From positions 496,001 through 560,000 of the forward strand of contig JACKAU010000005.1 of assembly GCA_020634855.1 (NCBI GenBank): DNA of 64,000 bases, in the 5' to 3' direction. The position numbers and the translations under genes were made by a program. A model generated the notes under the pieces. That model ran no database searches, had not been told where the DNA came from, and worked only from the letters and a program-made list of their open reading frames with translations. Shown here piece by piece: positions 35,201 to 43,157 of this stretch (position 1 is its first letter; each line of letters starts with the position of its first letter). Origin of the DNA: Anaerolineales bacterium. GTDB taxonomy: Bacteria > Chloroflexota > Anaerolineae > 4572-78 > J111.

Positions 35201-36432
35201 CCCGGCTTTAACCCCAGAAGTGTTAACCTTCGACCCTCAGACAAAGTTATGATGCCGTCCTGGTCAATACTCCATAAAATCATGGGTAGTTTGGTTATAA
35301 TCGACTGAAACCGGCTCTCACTTTCCAGTAGAGCCTGATCGGCGTTTTTGCGTTCAGTGATATCGCGCACAAAAATACAGACATAGGCGGTGTTATCAAA
35401 ATCTAAGTTATGGACAATGACTTCCACCGGTAAGACCTTGCCTTCTTTTGTATAGTGAACCGACTCAAATGTGATAACTCGCTGGTGTTGGGCCTCTTGC
35501 CATAGCTCGGCCCAATCTTGGCCCGTAAACTTCGGATCGATGTCACCGAATTTCATCTCAAGCAGTTCTTCTCGTTCGTAGCCCAGTTTCCAGGTAGCCG
35601 GTTCATTCGCGTCGAGAAAGCTGCCGCTGTTGTCAACCCAAAAAACGGAGTCTCCCACCCGATCAATTGAGAAGCGTACCCGTTGCAGGACCTGTTCGGT
35701 CTGTTTATGCCGGGTCACATCTCGCCCGATGGCCATACATTCAAGAAGCTGTCCCTGCTCCCCTAAGCTGGCCCGGTAAGTCCAGTGTTGCCAGCGAATT
35801 TCATTAGAAGGTAACATCGTTCGATATTCAGTGGTTATGACCGGGTTTTGCGCACTGAGTAAGTCGATAGCGCCACTGACGTATGGGCGATCTTCATCAA
35901 CAATGAACGTTAGAAATGACCGACCGATTAAATCCTCCGGACATTTTTTGAGGGTGCGGCAGTAGGCTTTATTGACAAATGTCAGGCTACCGTCAGCCCG
36001 AAAGCGGCAGACAAACTCTGTTTGGCTTTCAACCACAGCCGAATATAAGGTGTTGTTTTCGGCCAGAGGTGTCATATCGATGATGGTCAGGAGGAGTTGT
36101 GAACTGTTGTCATCAAACGACTCGGCTGTTAGGTGGAGTGTTTGGATTGGGCCGGAGGCGTTTGGCCGTTGAAGGGGAGGCAGCGTCAAGCTGTCATGTT
36201 GATTATTAGCAATTAAGGCCAGCGTGGCTTCATAGCCAGCTAATTCCTCAAACAACGCAGTTAAGGGCAGGCCGGTTAATTGGCCCGAATTTTTGTCTGT
36301 CCAGTCAGCTATAACTAAGTTGTGGTCTTGAATAATTAGCGTTTCATCGGTTACCACATAACCGATATTATGTCTGGCGGCGATCTTATCGAAGATTTTG
36401 GCCTGAAGAGTCTCGTTGTGCGTAGGTGGCAT
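32281..36432 (-). CDS. PAS/GAF sensor hybrid histidine kinase
   Basis: A 1,383-residue soluble sensor. Three or four PAS domains occupy about 1-510; examples are VESQTEFVCRFRADGSLTFVN, GDSVFWVDNSGSFLDANEPA and KLPMILWSIDQDGIITLSEG. A GAF domain (about 515-680), a coiled coil and a second GAF domain (about 760-910) follow. The kinase core has EFLANMSHELRTPLNG (His near 945), NLLGNGIKFT and GTGLGLAIS. A C-terminal receiver starts at LVVDDKAETR with Asp in IIMDLIMP, and the last 70 residues are a helical tail. No membrane helix is visible, so it probably senses internal signals. It is co-translated with the REC-HisKA protein. Confidence 0.92.
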   Translation of the reverse strand: MPPTHNETLQAKIFDKIAARHNIGYVVTDETLIIQDHNLVIADWTDKNSGQLTGLPLTALFEELAGYEATLALIANNQHDSLTLPPLQRPNASGPIQTLHLTAESFDDNSSQLLLTIIDMTPLAENNTLYSAVVESQTEFVCRFRADGSLTFVNKAYCRTLKKCPEDLIGRSFLTFIVDEDRPYVSGAIDLLSAQNPVITTEYRTMLPSNEIRWQHWTYRASLGEQGQLLECMAIGRDVTRHKQTEQVLQRVRFSIDRVGDSVFWVDNSGSFLDANEPATWKLGYEREELLEMKFGDIDPKFTGQDWAELWQEAQHQRVITFESVHYTKEGKVLPVEVIVHNLDFDNTAYVCIFVRDITERKNADQALLESESRFQSIITKLPMILWSIDQDGIITLSEGRRLTLLGLKPGELVGQSAFGVLNANDQRNENIRRALAGEITYSTTRIGDAILETQYIPLQDDEDQITGLIGISSDVTEREQARQFLAYREAYLSTLVELQRRLFIETEVATFYDDVTRLLGPISHSDCVCLAEKQDNAEALSFRPCAVWSQPADRPQPDLLENLAQAMIEIQPNWIEKLDRGEIIFDVIEKIMVVEHFYFYKHGIRTILLVPLRINSSLFGLIAFGNTAETRTWNLSETVLLEAAAAAISLAKEQQLTKKALAETNQQLEQHVQERTADLVKVNETLQIEVAERKRAEELLQKAHDELEIRVVARTGELTILNEKLETLYQVGKEITQQRQLDNLLNSIAKRTAKLLKANSSCILLLDEVGAHLTIEGAYGLHEDIVENTHEPLGHSIAGRVAQTGEPIIANDIPNDPRFDNPAAVKDKFLAIISAPLIVGPKIIGTLDAHSKTHWNAFDEQDLNLLNMLAGQAAIAIENARLYTHLNQAIEELRTANDNLHKAKEQAESANQAKSEFLANMSHELRTPLNGILGFTQILKRDSDLSSQQAEAIDIIHTSGEHLLTMINDILDISKIEAGRLELEPEGFHLASFIKSITEMLRIRAEQKGLQLKIDLSPHLPYGIIADEKRLRQILINLLGNGIKFTKTGQIMLKVDICQPRQPSDITTRIHFEVQDTGVGIPPDKLEEIFAPFHQVKDKRVHSEGTGLGLAISRRLVRMMDSELQVESVIDQGTKFWFEVMVPIADTVDVPFPIRNQKIIGYKPLDAKTLTPFKILVVDDKAETRLAIKELLTPLGFDITEAANGQAAVQQAEKLQPALIIMDLIMPLMDGFEATRRIRRSSRIKDVVILAASAAAFQRSKQRSRTAGCQDNIEKPILVAELFEKIQKYLALEWVYDDENASPRVETVIPEAPLAVPALTALESIRDLALIGDIEGIQTYVKELITAEPDLKPFGSKVNDLANNFALDEIKELINQHLKDLL

Positions 36433-36512
36433 GGATGAGATGTCCTCTAGATGGTGTAAGTGATGGTGATAATTTAGATAGATAGGCTAAGTGGCCGGTT
36501 ATTTGGTTCAGT

Positions 36513-38219
36513 TTACTCCAGATACCCTAATTCTATAAGAAAACGCTTGACTTGGGCAACATGCCTGGCCGGAATTAGAATCGTGGTCGGATTTAGCGAC
36601 TCGCCCAGTAAAGGGCCAAGCCCCGGATGCTGGCGCAGTTCCGAGGCCAAAGCTTCATGTTTTAGATGAAGGAGCGTCGCCGGTTCAAGTGCTACGGTCG
36701 CATAGCGTGTTCCCCAGTTCCGGATCGACTCGACGACCTTCAGCGGCGTTTGATTGTTCGTTACGCGAGTCAGGAAGGCCGTGATTTGATCGGGGGTAAC
36801 CCCGTTTTTGAGCGCTCGTTTGACGCTGGCTTGCGTAATGTGGTACCCGGCTCGCTGCGGGTCATAACTTTCCAGTTGGGCAAAGCGAGCCACTTGAAAC
36901 CGATCATACAGACTGGCCTGGGCCGGAACCCGAACCAGAAAGTTGTGATCGACTCTCAACCAGGGTGTTTTCGGCGGCAAATCATCAATGGTCGAGCGAC
37001 CGGTTAGAAATGATTGACCCGCCGGCGTCAGGCAGAAGCTGGTGGGGTCTCTGGTTTGATCGGGGCTACCCAAATCCACCACCCCTAAAACAGGCAGGAT
37101 AAATGTTAACAAATAGCGGATCAACGCCCCTTCCACTTCATCCCAGTGCGCAAACCCCATCAAAAAGTTACCATGTCGATCTTGAATGTACCAGGTGTCA
37201 TAGTCGCCGGTGGGCCGTTGAAAGTCAGGATCGATCTGCTTGACCAAGGTCACAAAGTGATCAATCGACAACCATTGACCGGCGGCGGTATCGAGCTGGG
37301 CCAGATAATCCAGAATTTTCGAGCGGGCCAACAGCGGGCTATTCTCCCAACCCGTTGGCTGGGGAACCAAATTAGGCACGTGCCGCAGATCGTTCCAGGT
37401 GGGGTCGGCGCGCCAGGTGTTTTGAAGTTCGGTGATTTGCCGGGCCGGAGCCGCTTGCAGCCAACTGCGGGTCGGTTCGCGCTCCGGCCGGAGCCGGCCG
37501 TGAGCCACAGTGAGTAGTTCGGCTCGCCGGCAGAGGTGCAGTAGAAATTCCAGTTCGGCTTCTGACGGGGTATGTCGATGTAACGGCGGCAGTAGCGTTT
37601 GGGCCACGGCCTGTTTATCGGCGGCCGCTAGCGCTTCGTCTTGTTGGACTCGTACGGGCGTGGTTTGCAGATAGACCAAAATCCTAAAGATGTTTTCACG
37701 CAGGCGATTAAAGCTGCTGATCGTTAGGGCCGGGGCAGCCACAGCCTCGATTTGAAAATCAGGGTGACTTGGCTGAGGTTGAGGAATTTTAGGGTTTAAG
37801 AATGGCCGCAGATCATCCGGTATGTAAACAATTTCCTGACTGCCTTGCGACGATACTTGAAACGATTTATAGATAAGCCCACGATACCACAAGCCTTCGG
37901 CCGGGTTGGCCGGGTTTTGCCAGGGCTGCTCTCGCTCCAACCGAGCCGGCCCCATCGAGCGGATCTCACCGAATTGGCGGTTGAAGCGTGGGCCTTCAAC
38001 CTGCCCGCCATTTTGCAGCAGAAATTCAAGAGCCTGACTCTCGGCCGGTGAGAGATCATCCAGGACAATAGCGGTAGCCACCGGAGAGAGTAACGTCTCG
38101 ACCAATTGGTTAATCACCGCCGTGTGATCGCCGGCGGTCAGTAAGACGGCGCGTTGGTCGGCAATGGCTTTAAGCAGCGGTAATTCATAATCAATCAATG
38201 ACTGGCGCAGGCTTTTCAT
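36513..38219 (-). CDS. Helicase-associated C-terminal domain protein (Ssl2/XPB-like, no ATPase)
   Basis: A 568-residue protein that resembles the Helicase_C_3-type domain found next to or within Ssl2/XPB-like helicases. The key block is about 415-560: VRVPAQASLYDRFQVARFAQ, ITQASVKRALKNGVTPDQIT and TRYATVALEPATLLHLKHEA. The N-terminal part (about 1-400) carries winged-helix-like segments such as LSPAESQALEFLLQNGGQVEG. There is no Walker A or B motif, so it is not a helicase itself. It is probably a DNA-binding protein, with a partner unknown from this window. A promoter at 38226-38254 puts the transcript start almost on the ATG. Confidence 0.7.
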   Translation of the reverse strand: MKSLRQSLIDYELPLLKAIADQRAVLLTAGDHTAVINQLVETLLSPVATAIVLDDLSPAESQALEFLLQNGGQVEGPRFNRQFGEIRSMGPARLEREQPWQNPANPAEGLWYRGLIYKSFQVSSQGSQEIVYIPDDLRPFLNPKIPQPQPSHPDFQIEAVAAPALTISSFNRLRENIFRILVYLQTTPVRVQQDEALAAADKQAVAQTLLPPLHRHTPSEAELEFLLHLCRRAELLTVAHGRLRPEREPTRSWLQAAPARQITELQNTWRADPTWNDLRHVPNLVPQPTGWENSPLLARSKILDYLAQLDTAAGQWLSIDHFVTLVKQIDPDFQRPTGDYDTWYIQDRHGNFLMGFAHWDEVEGALIRYLLTFILPVLGVVDLGSPDQTRDPTSFCLTPAGQSFLTGRSTIDDLPPKTPWLRVDHNFLVRVPAQASLYDRFQVARFAQLESYDPQRAGYHITQASVKRALKNGVTPDQITAFLTRVTNNQTPLKVVESIRNWGTRYATVALEPATLLHLKHEALASELRQHPGLGPLLGESLNPTTILIPARHVAQVKRFLIELGYLE

Positions 38220-38225
38220 AACCTC

Positions 38226-38254
38226 ATTATAGTAGTAAGCGAAAGCACATACAA
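38226..38254 (-). promoter_or_regulatory. Promoter of the Ssl2-like gene, giving a near-leaderless mRNA
   Basis: On the minus strand TTGTAT (38249-38254), 17 bases, TATAAT (38226-38231). The usual start, six or seven bases after the -10, falls at 38219-38220, which is the ATG itself. Confidence 0.55.
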
Positions 38255-38453
38255 GACATTCCGGTCGATAACTTTAGTCTTAACTCCCTGACGACAGACC
38301 GCCGAACTTCACCAAGTACATTTATTTTTCGGCGACCTGCGGCCAACTAGCGGTACTCTTTTGAAATCGCTCACGATAACCGGCTGGTTGAGTGAATAAG
38401 CTCACTGTAGGGTAACCGTATGCTTGAGAATTTGGTGGATGAGCGATTTCTTG

Positions 38454-38482
38454 TTGCTTGAATTACGACTCGACGCTATAAT
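38454..38482 (+). promoter_or_regulatory. Promoter of the DUF1232 gene
   Basis: TTGCTT (38454-38459), 17 bases, TATAAT (38477-38482). It leads into AGGAGGT at 38534-38540 and the ATG at 38545. Confidence 0.65.
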
Positions 38483-38544
38483 TTCGGGCAGGTTATTTAT
38501 TTAACGGATTTATTTAGCCGGATTGAATATCGTAGGAGGTATTT

Positions 38545-38916
38545 ATGACTAAGAAGCCGTCGATAGTAACGAATGAAAAAGATGATAATTTTCTCTCAAA
38601 CCTAATGAAACAGGTCAGATTGGTGTGGCTGCTCTTTACCGATAGCCGGATCGGGATGTTAACCAAATCAGTCGTGCCACTGTCACTGCTGTATACTATC
38701 TCGCCTGTTGATTTCATTCCCGACGTTATTTTGGGTTTAGGTCAATTGGACGATTTAGGTGTTATTCTGTTGGGGATGACGCTGTTTATAAAATTATGTC
38801 CGCCGGACATTGTTGAGCAGTATACACGTTTGCTAGATTATGGCAGCGATGCTCACACTGATCTTGACAATGACGAAACCGTTGATGCCTCGTATCGGGT
38901 TTTGAACGAAGATTAA
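38545..38916 (+). CDS. DUF1232 (YkvA-like) membrane protein
   Basis: A 123-residue protein with the DUF1232 signature: PLSLLYTISPVDFIPDVILGLGQLDDLGV (split: PLSLLYTISPVDFIPD, VILGLGQLDDLGV), where the SPVDxIPD and LDD motifs are typical of the family. It spans about residues 40-90 and includes a hydrophobic helix pair. The family has no firm function but is common in bacteria. The N-terminus is charged and the C-terminus acidic (TDLDNDETVDASY). AGGAGGT four bases before the ATG is the strongest ribosome site in this region. The next gene, a MerR-like protein, starts about 30 bases downstream, so the two may be one unit. Confidence 0.85.
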   Translation: MTKKPSIVTNEKDDNFLSNLMKQVRLVWLLFTDSRIGMLTKSVVPLSLLYTISPVDFIPDVILGLGQLDDLGVILLGMTLFIKLCPPDIVEQYTRLLDYGSDAHTDLDNDETVDASYRVLNED

Positions 38917-38949
38917 CGAAGATTAAGGGGAGTGGAGTAATATTTGCCT

Positions 38950-39870
38950 ATGAACTCGGAGACGTTTCAGCCGCCTCAGACGGTGGCTAAGGAATTAAAT
39001 ATCTCTTCGGCGTCACTGCGGCGCTGGTCAGATGAATTCACTGAATTTTTGTCCAAGGATGCCGGCAGCGACAAAGATCGCAGCCACCGTCGTTATTCCA
39101 ACGACGATGTCGGTACTTTGTTGGAAATTAAAGAGCTGATGAACAATGGTATGACTTATGAGCAGGTTCGACAGCAATTGAAAGATACATTGGCTCCGGT
39201 GATTGAACCGGACGGCATCTCGGACAAGGATGAAGTTTTTGCCGATGATCTTCCGGCATTTGATCCGGCGGAAGATCATGATGATGATGAGGGTGATGCG
39301 CCCAACTTTGAGGAGAGTCTGGCGGTTGTCGCGGCCAATGGGACCGAGTCGCCGGCTATGGCGTTTTTAAATAACACCTTAACCACACTGTCCGATAGCC
39401 AGAAAAGCATTCTCAACAGCCAGGCCGCTAATCGAGAGTTAATGGGCGTTTTGCTTCAGGATAACTTTAACTTGAAGGAAGAAAACAATCGCCTTCGCGA
39501 ACGGATTTTAGAAGTGGAGCGCGATATTGCCAGAAGCCGTCAGGAAGAAGAATGGCGGCGTGAGGCGCTGCGCCAAGAATTGGAAGCCAAAATTTCAGCC
39601 GCCAATCAATTGGCTTCCGAGGCCATTGTTACCGCTCGATCGGTTGAGCCTCCTCAGATTAAGGCTGTCGAGACTAAACCCGGTTGTTTAGGCATGTTGC
39701 TCGGTCGAGGGGGGACGCAAATTATCACGGCTCAACCCCGTAAACCTCAGCCGAAAGTCTCGGCCGCTTCGCCGACAGCCAGTCTTCAACAACCGCAACC
39801 CCAGCCGGGCGGCAACCAGTTACCTGCTGCAGCCCCATCTCATCCCAAACCTTTATTTCCACCTGAGTAA
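38950..39870 (+). CDS. MerR-like HTH protein with coiled coil
   Basis: A protein of about 306 residues. Its N-terminal domain (about 10-75) reads VAKELNISSASLRRWSDEF, then RRYSNDDVGTLLEIKELMNNG and YEQVRQQL, the winged HTH and helix pattern of MerR regulators. An acidic linker (DDLPAFDPAEDHDDDEGD), a long coiled coil (about 160-235, ENNRLRERILEVERDIARSR) and a Pro/Gln-rich tail follow. No metal-binding Cys cluster is seen, so it is unlike metal sensors. Start choice is uncertain: GGAG at 38934-38937 is six bases before a TTG at 38944, but 12 bases before this ATG. It follows the DUF1232 gene closely. Function could be chromosome organisation or regulation. Confidence 0.7.
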   Translation: MNSETFQPPQTVAKELNISSASLRRWSDEFTEFLSKDAGSDKDRSHRRYSNDDVGTLLEIKELMNNGMTYEQVRQQLKDTLAPVIEPDGISDKDEVFADDLPAFDPAEDHDDDEGDAPNFEESLAVVAANGTESPAMAFLNNTLTTLSDSQKSILNSQAANRELMGVLLQDNFNLKEENNRLRERILEVERDIARSRQEEEWRREALRQELEAKISAANQLASEAIVTARSVEPPQIKAVETKPGCLGMLLGRGGTQIITAQPRKPQPKVSAASPTASLQQPQPQPGGNQLPAAAPSHPKPLFPPE

Positions 39871-39889
39871 ATTTTTACAAAAGTAACGT

Positions 39890-39958
39890 CTTAGTTCGTA
39901 GTAATGGCTTTAGCCGTTACCCGGAGTAGGACCGCTAAAGCGGTTACTACGAACTAAG
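39890..39958. repeat. Palindromic intergenic repeat (CTTAGTTCGTAGTAA type)
   Basis: CTTAGTTCGTAGTAA (39890-39904) is mirrored exactly by TTACTACGAACTAAG (39944-39958). Between them lie imperfect inner palindromes GGCTTTAGCC and CCGCTAAAGCGG. It sits between two converging genes and could end both transcripts. It differs from the other repeats in this window. Confidence 0.75.
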
Positions 39959-39986
39959 GCGCTGGCTGTTTTAGGGTTGACCTTCG

Positions 39987-40940
39987 TTAAGCTTCGGCCC
40001 TTGAAGCAAAATAATCAAGAACAAACACCAGCGCAAAGCCGATCAGGGCCAATATGATCGCCAGTGTTACTTCGCTGGTCCAGGTGGCAGGCAGAACATT
40101 GACTTGGACCACCGGAATGGCCTCACCGTGGCGATCAATCACCGTTTCGAGCGTCTCTTTCCAGGGCCATATCTTCCGCAGCGAACCGATCATAAACCCG
40201 ATGAGAAGCGCCACCGTCAGATCGTGGTATCGCTTGAAGAGCCAACTTAGAAGCTGGGCAAACGTCACCAACCCGACCGCGGCTCCGGCGGCGACAATGA
40301 ACAGCGTTACAAAATCGCGATTGTTGACGGCCGACAGAATATATTGGTACTTGCCCATCAAAACCAGAATAAACGAGCCGGAGATACCCGGTAAAATCAT
40401 GGCACAAATCGCAATAAAACCACTGAGGAACAGGAACCAGGCGGCATCAGGGGTTTGGACTGGCACCATCCCTACGATATAAAAAGCCATAACGGTGCCG
40501 CCAACCATGGCCGTAATGGTTGCCGAGTCCCACTTCTGCACGCGTTTGGTCACGGTTATAATAGAAGCGACGACCAGACCCAGGAAAAATGACCAAACCA
40601 GAGACGGATAATTGGTGAGGGCCGTCTCTAGGAACTGAGCCAGAGAGAAGATCGCCAGCAAAATCCCAAAACCTAAGGCGCCCAAAAATTGCCAAGGTAC
40701 CAGGGCCAAGGCTTCTTTTAGTTTGAAACTGAAGAGGTTCTTAAAAATCTGAGGATTAATGAGGTTTTTGATCGAGTAGATCAGTTCCTCATAGATACCC
40801 AAAATGAAGGCCATCGTCCCGCCGGAAACGCCGGGCACAACGTCGGCGGCGCCCATGGCAAAGCCTTTGGCGGCTAAAATGAGATAATCTTTAGCCGTTC
40901 GAGACGTAACCTGTTCTTCTTGCACTTTGTCAGTAATCAT
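39987..40940 (-). CDS. DUF368 (PopT-type) polyprenyl-phosphate transporter
   Basis: A 317-residue integral membrane protein of the DUF368 family, shown in other bacteria to recycle undecaprenyl phosphate across the membrane for wall synthesis. It has about eight to nine helices. The family motif GFAMGAADVVPGVSGGTMAFILG lies at about 31-53 (split: GFAMGAADVVPGVSG, GTMAFILG) and its inverted partner MILPGISGSFILVLMGKY near 181-198. The pair of PG(V/I)SG repeats shows the usual two-fold internal symmetry. It has no operon partner here. Together with the class A PBP at 339-3419 it points to active peptidoglycan work, but the two are not linked. Confidence 0.85.
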   Translation of the reverse strand: MITDKVQEEQVTSRTAKDYLILAAKGFAMGAADVVPGVSGGTMAFILGIYEELIYSIKNLINPQIFKNLFSFKLKEALALVPWQFLGALGFGILLAIFSLAQFLETALTNYPSLVWSFFLGLVVASIITVTKRVQKWDSATITAMVGGTVMAFYIVGMVPVQTPDAAWFLFLSGFIAICAMILPGISGSFILVLMGKYQYILSAVNNRDFVTLFIVAAGAAVGLVTFAQLLSWLFKRYHDLTVALLIGFMIGSLRKIWPWKETLETVIDRHGEAIPVVQVNVLPATWTSEVTLAIILALIGFALVFVLDYFASRAEA

Positions 40941-41088
40941 TATTTTGTCATGTCCTAAAATTCAAAGTAGTTTTGGTTATTTGTCTTCTGGTGCTGGTGC
41001 GGTTAGTTTATCGATTTTTTCGACAAATTACCCACAATCTAACACCTTACCGACCAGCCGTCAAGAACGCGGACTAAATAAAGAAAAT

Positions 41089-41117
41089 GGCGGGGTCCAA
41101 CGATGTTTGACTCCGCC
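41089..41117. promoter_or_regulatory. Inverted repeat over the ftsH -35 element
   Basis: GGCGGGGTC (41089-41097) and GACTCCGCC (41109-41117) are inverted with one mismatch and 11 bases between. The right arm overlaps TTGACT, the -35 of ftsH. This fits an operator for a heat-shock or stress repressor, but is not the CIRCE consensus. Confidence 0.4.
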
Positions 41118-41135
41118 TATGGCGCGTGGTATATT
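41107..41135 (+). promoter_or_regulatory. Promoter of ftsH
   Basis: TTGACT (41107-41112), 17 bases, TATATT (41130-41135). The leader of about 60 bases ends in the AAGGAAAG ribosome site before the ATG at 41202. Confidence 0.75.
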
Positions 41136-41201
41136 TGATTTTTACACAATTTCGTTAAAACTTCGCAGGAAAATTATATAGATTTCGTAAGGAAAGCAAT
41201 T

Positions 41202-43001
41202 ATGAAATGGTCGCGTGCGCTGTATGCAATTCTGATATTTGTGGTATTGGCTTTTCTTTATGGTGTATTCGTTCTTCGTACCGAGTCGATTGAATCTAAA
41301 GATTTGTCTGAAGTCGCTCAACTGGCTAACCAGGGTCAGGTTGAGTCAATCTTAGTCGATCAGAACGAATTAACGATTGAACTCAAAAACGGTGAAAAAA
41401 TTTCCTCCAATAAGGAACCGGGTATCGGCGTTATCGAAACGTTGGAGTTGATGGGCGTCGATCAGCAGCAACTGATCAACATCAAAGTAACCATCGCCCC
41501 GCGCAGCGCCTGGGATGGCTGGCTGGCGATCTTGGGAACGCTGCTGCCGTTGATCCTGATTGGCGGGTTTTTCTTCTTTATTTTGCGCCAAGCCCAAGGT
41601 GCGGGCAATCAAGCCCTCAGCTTCGGTAAAAGCCGAGCCAGAATGTTTGCCGGCGATAAACCGACGGTCACCTTTGATGACGTGGCCGGGGTCGATGAGG
41701 CCAAACAAGAATTGGCCGAAATTGTTGAGTTCTTGCGTGAACCGGAAAAATTTATCTCGCTAGGGGCGCGTATTCCCAAAGGGGTGCTGATGGTCGGCCC
41801 GCCCGGCTGCGGCAAAACGCTGACCGCCAAGGCCATCGCCGGTGAGGCCGGCGTTCCGTTTTTCAGTATTTCCGGCTCGGAGTTTGTGGAGATGTTCGTT
41901 GGGGTTGGGGCCAGCCGCGTGCGAGATCTGTTTGACCAAGCCAAACGTAACAGCCCCTGTATCATCTTTATGGATGAGATCGACGCCGTTGGCCGGCATC
42001 GAGGCGCGGGCCTGGGCGGTAGTCACGATGAGCGAGAACAAACGCTCAACCAAATTCTGGTCGAGATGGACGGGTTCGACACCGATACCAACGTCATTGT
42101 TGTGGCCGCCACCAACCGGCCCGATATTTTGGACCCGGCGTTGCTACGTCCCGGCCGCTTTGACCGCCGGGTGATTTTAGATCGACCTGACCGGCGCGGC
42201 CGGGAGCAAATTCTGGGCATCCACATTAAGGGCAAGCCGGTGGCCGACGATATTGATTTAAACGTGATCGCCAAACAGACTCCTGGCTTTGTCGGCGCTG
42301 ATATCGAGAATATGGTCAACGAGGCCGCCATTTTAGCGGCGCGTCGCAACTCGAAGCAGATTCACATGGAAGATATGCAGCGGGCTATCGAAAAGGTGAT
42401 TGCCGGTCCTGAGCGCAAGAGCCGCATTGTGCCAGAAGCAGAACGGAAAATTATCGCCCATCACGAAGCCGGTCATGCGCTCATCAGAAAGTTGATTCCC
42501 GACTGTAACCCGGTTCATAAAGTGAGCATTGTCGCCCGAGGCGTGGCCGGCGGGTATGTCATTTCGCTGCCGGACGAGGATCGCTATTTGGAAAATCAGC
42601 GACGTTTTGAAGCCGAGTTAGCCGCCATTTTGGGCGGGCGCGCCGCCGAAGAAGTGATCTTTGAGGAGGTCACGACCGGCGCCAGCGATGATCTCAATAA
42701 AGCGACTAAATTGGCGCGGGCGATGGTGACTCAATACGGCATGAGCAAAAAATTGGGACCGTTGATGTTTGGCGAAAAGGATGAGCTAGTCTTTTTGGGC
42801 AAAGAAATCGGTGAGCAGCGTAACTATAGCGAGGAAATCGCCCGCCAGATTGATCGCGAGGTCCGCCGTATTGTGGACAGCGCCCATACTCGGGCCATTT
42901 CACTGATTCAAGAAAACCGAGCCAAACTGGTGGAAATCGCCGAGCGCCTGCTAAAAGAAGAAACGCTCGACTCCAAAACATTTGAGGCTATGTTTGCTTG
43001 A
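41202..43001 (+). CDS. ftsH: ATP-dependent zinc metalloprotease FtsH
   Basis: A 599-residue membrane AAA+ protease that extracts and degrades membrane and short-lived proteins. Two helices (about 7-25 and 108-127) flank a small extracytoplasmic domain. The AAA domain has Walker A GPPGCGKT (about 199-206), Walker B CIIFMDEID and the SRH ATNRPDILDPALLRPGRFDRR (split: ATNRPDILDP, ALLRPGRFDRR). The zinc-binding HEAGH is at about 421-425 with Asp in TGASDDLNKAT as third ligand. The Cys in Walker A replaces the more common Thr and should not disturb the fold. It is alone in its transcript, with a promoter and a candidate operator upstream. Length and order are typical. Confidence 0.96.
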   Translation: MKWSRALYAILIFVVLAFLYGVFVLRTESIESKDLSEVAQLANQGQVESILVDQNELTIELKNGEKISSNKEPGIGVIETLELMGVDQQQLINIKVTIAPRSAWDGWLAILGTLLPLILIGGFFFFILRQAQGAGNQALSFGKSRARMFAGDKPTVTFDDVAGVDEAKQELAEIVEFLREPEKFISLGARIPKGVLMVGPPGCGKTLTAKAIAGEAGVPFFSISGSEFVEMFVGVGASRVRDLFDQAKRNSPCIIFMDEIDAVGRHRGAGLGGSHDEREQTLNQILVEMDGFDTDTNVIVVAATNRPDILDPALLRPGRFDRRVILDRPDRRGREQILGIHIKGKPVADDIDLNVIAKQTPGFVGADIENMVNEAAILAARRNSKQIHMEDMQRAIEKVIAGPERKSRIVPEAERKIIAHHEAGHALIRKLIPDCNPVHKVSIVARGVAGGYVISLPDEDRYLENQRRFEAELAAILGGRAAEEVIFEEVTTGASDDLNKATKLARAMVTQYGMSKKLGPLMFGEKDELVFLGKEIGEQRNYSEEIARQIDREVRRIVDSAHTRAISLIQENRAKLVEIAERLLKEETLDSKTFEAMFA

Positions 43002-43018
43002 TCTGAGCCTAATGCTGG

Positions 43019-43048
43019 TTGACATTTTAGGAGAGGATAGGGTATACT
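43019..43048 (+). promoter_or_regulatory. Promoter of the first degenerate-GGDEF regulator
   Basis: TTGACA (43019-43024), 18 bases, TATACT (43043-43048). The ATG is at 43158, so the leader is about 105 bases. Confidence 0.65.
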
Positions 43049-43157
43049 TAACTTGAACGTTAAATTTTTATCGTTATTCGCCAAAATCCTCTTCTCGACC
43101 AACTGGTAGACTACACAAAACTTACAGACTGGTATTTAACCATTAGAAACAGCGCCC

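Larger units (their letters stand above)
38220..38544. other. Non-coding gap with two divergent promoters
   Basis: About 325 bases between divergent genes. It holds the promoter for the leftward gene (38226-38254) and one for the rightward DUF1232 gene (38454-38482). I see no reading frame or hairpin of note in the remaining central 200 bases. Confidence 0.6.
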
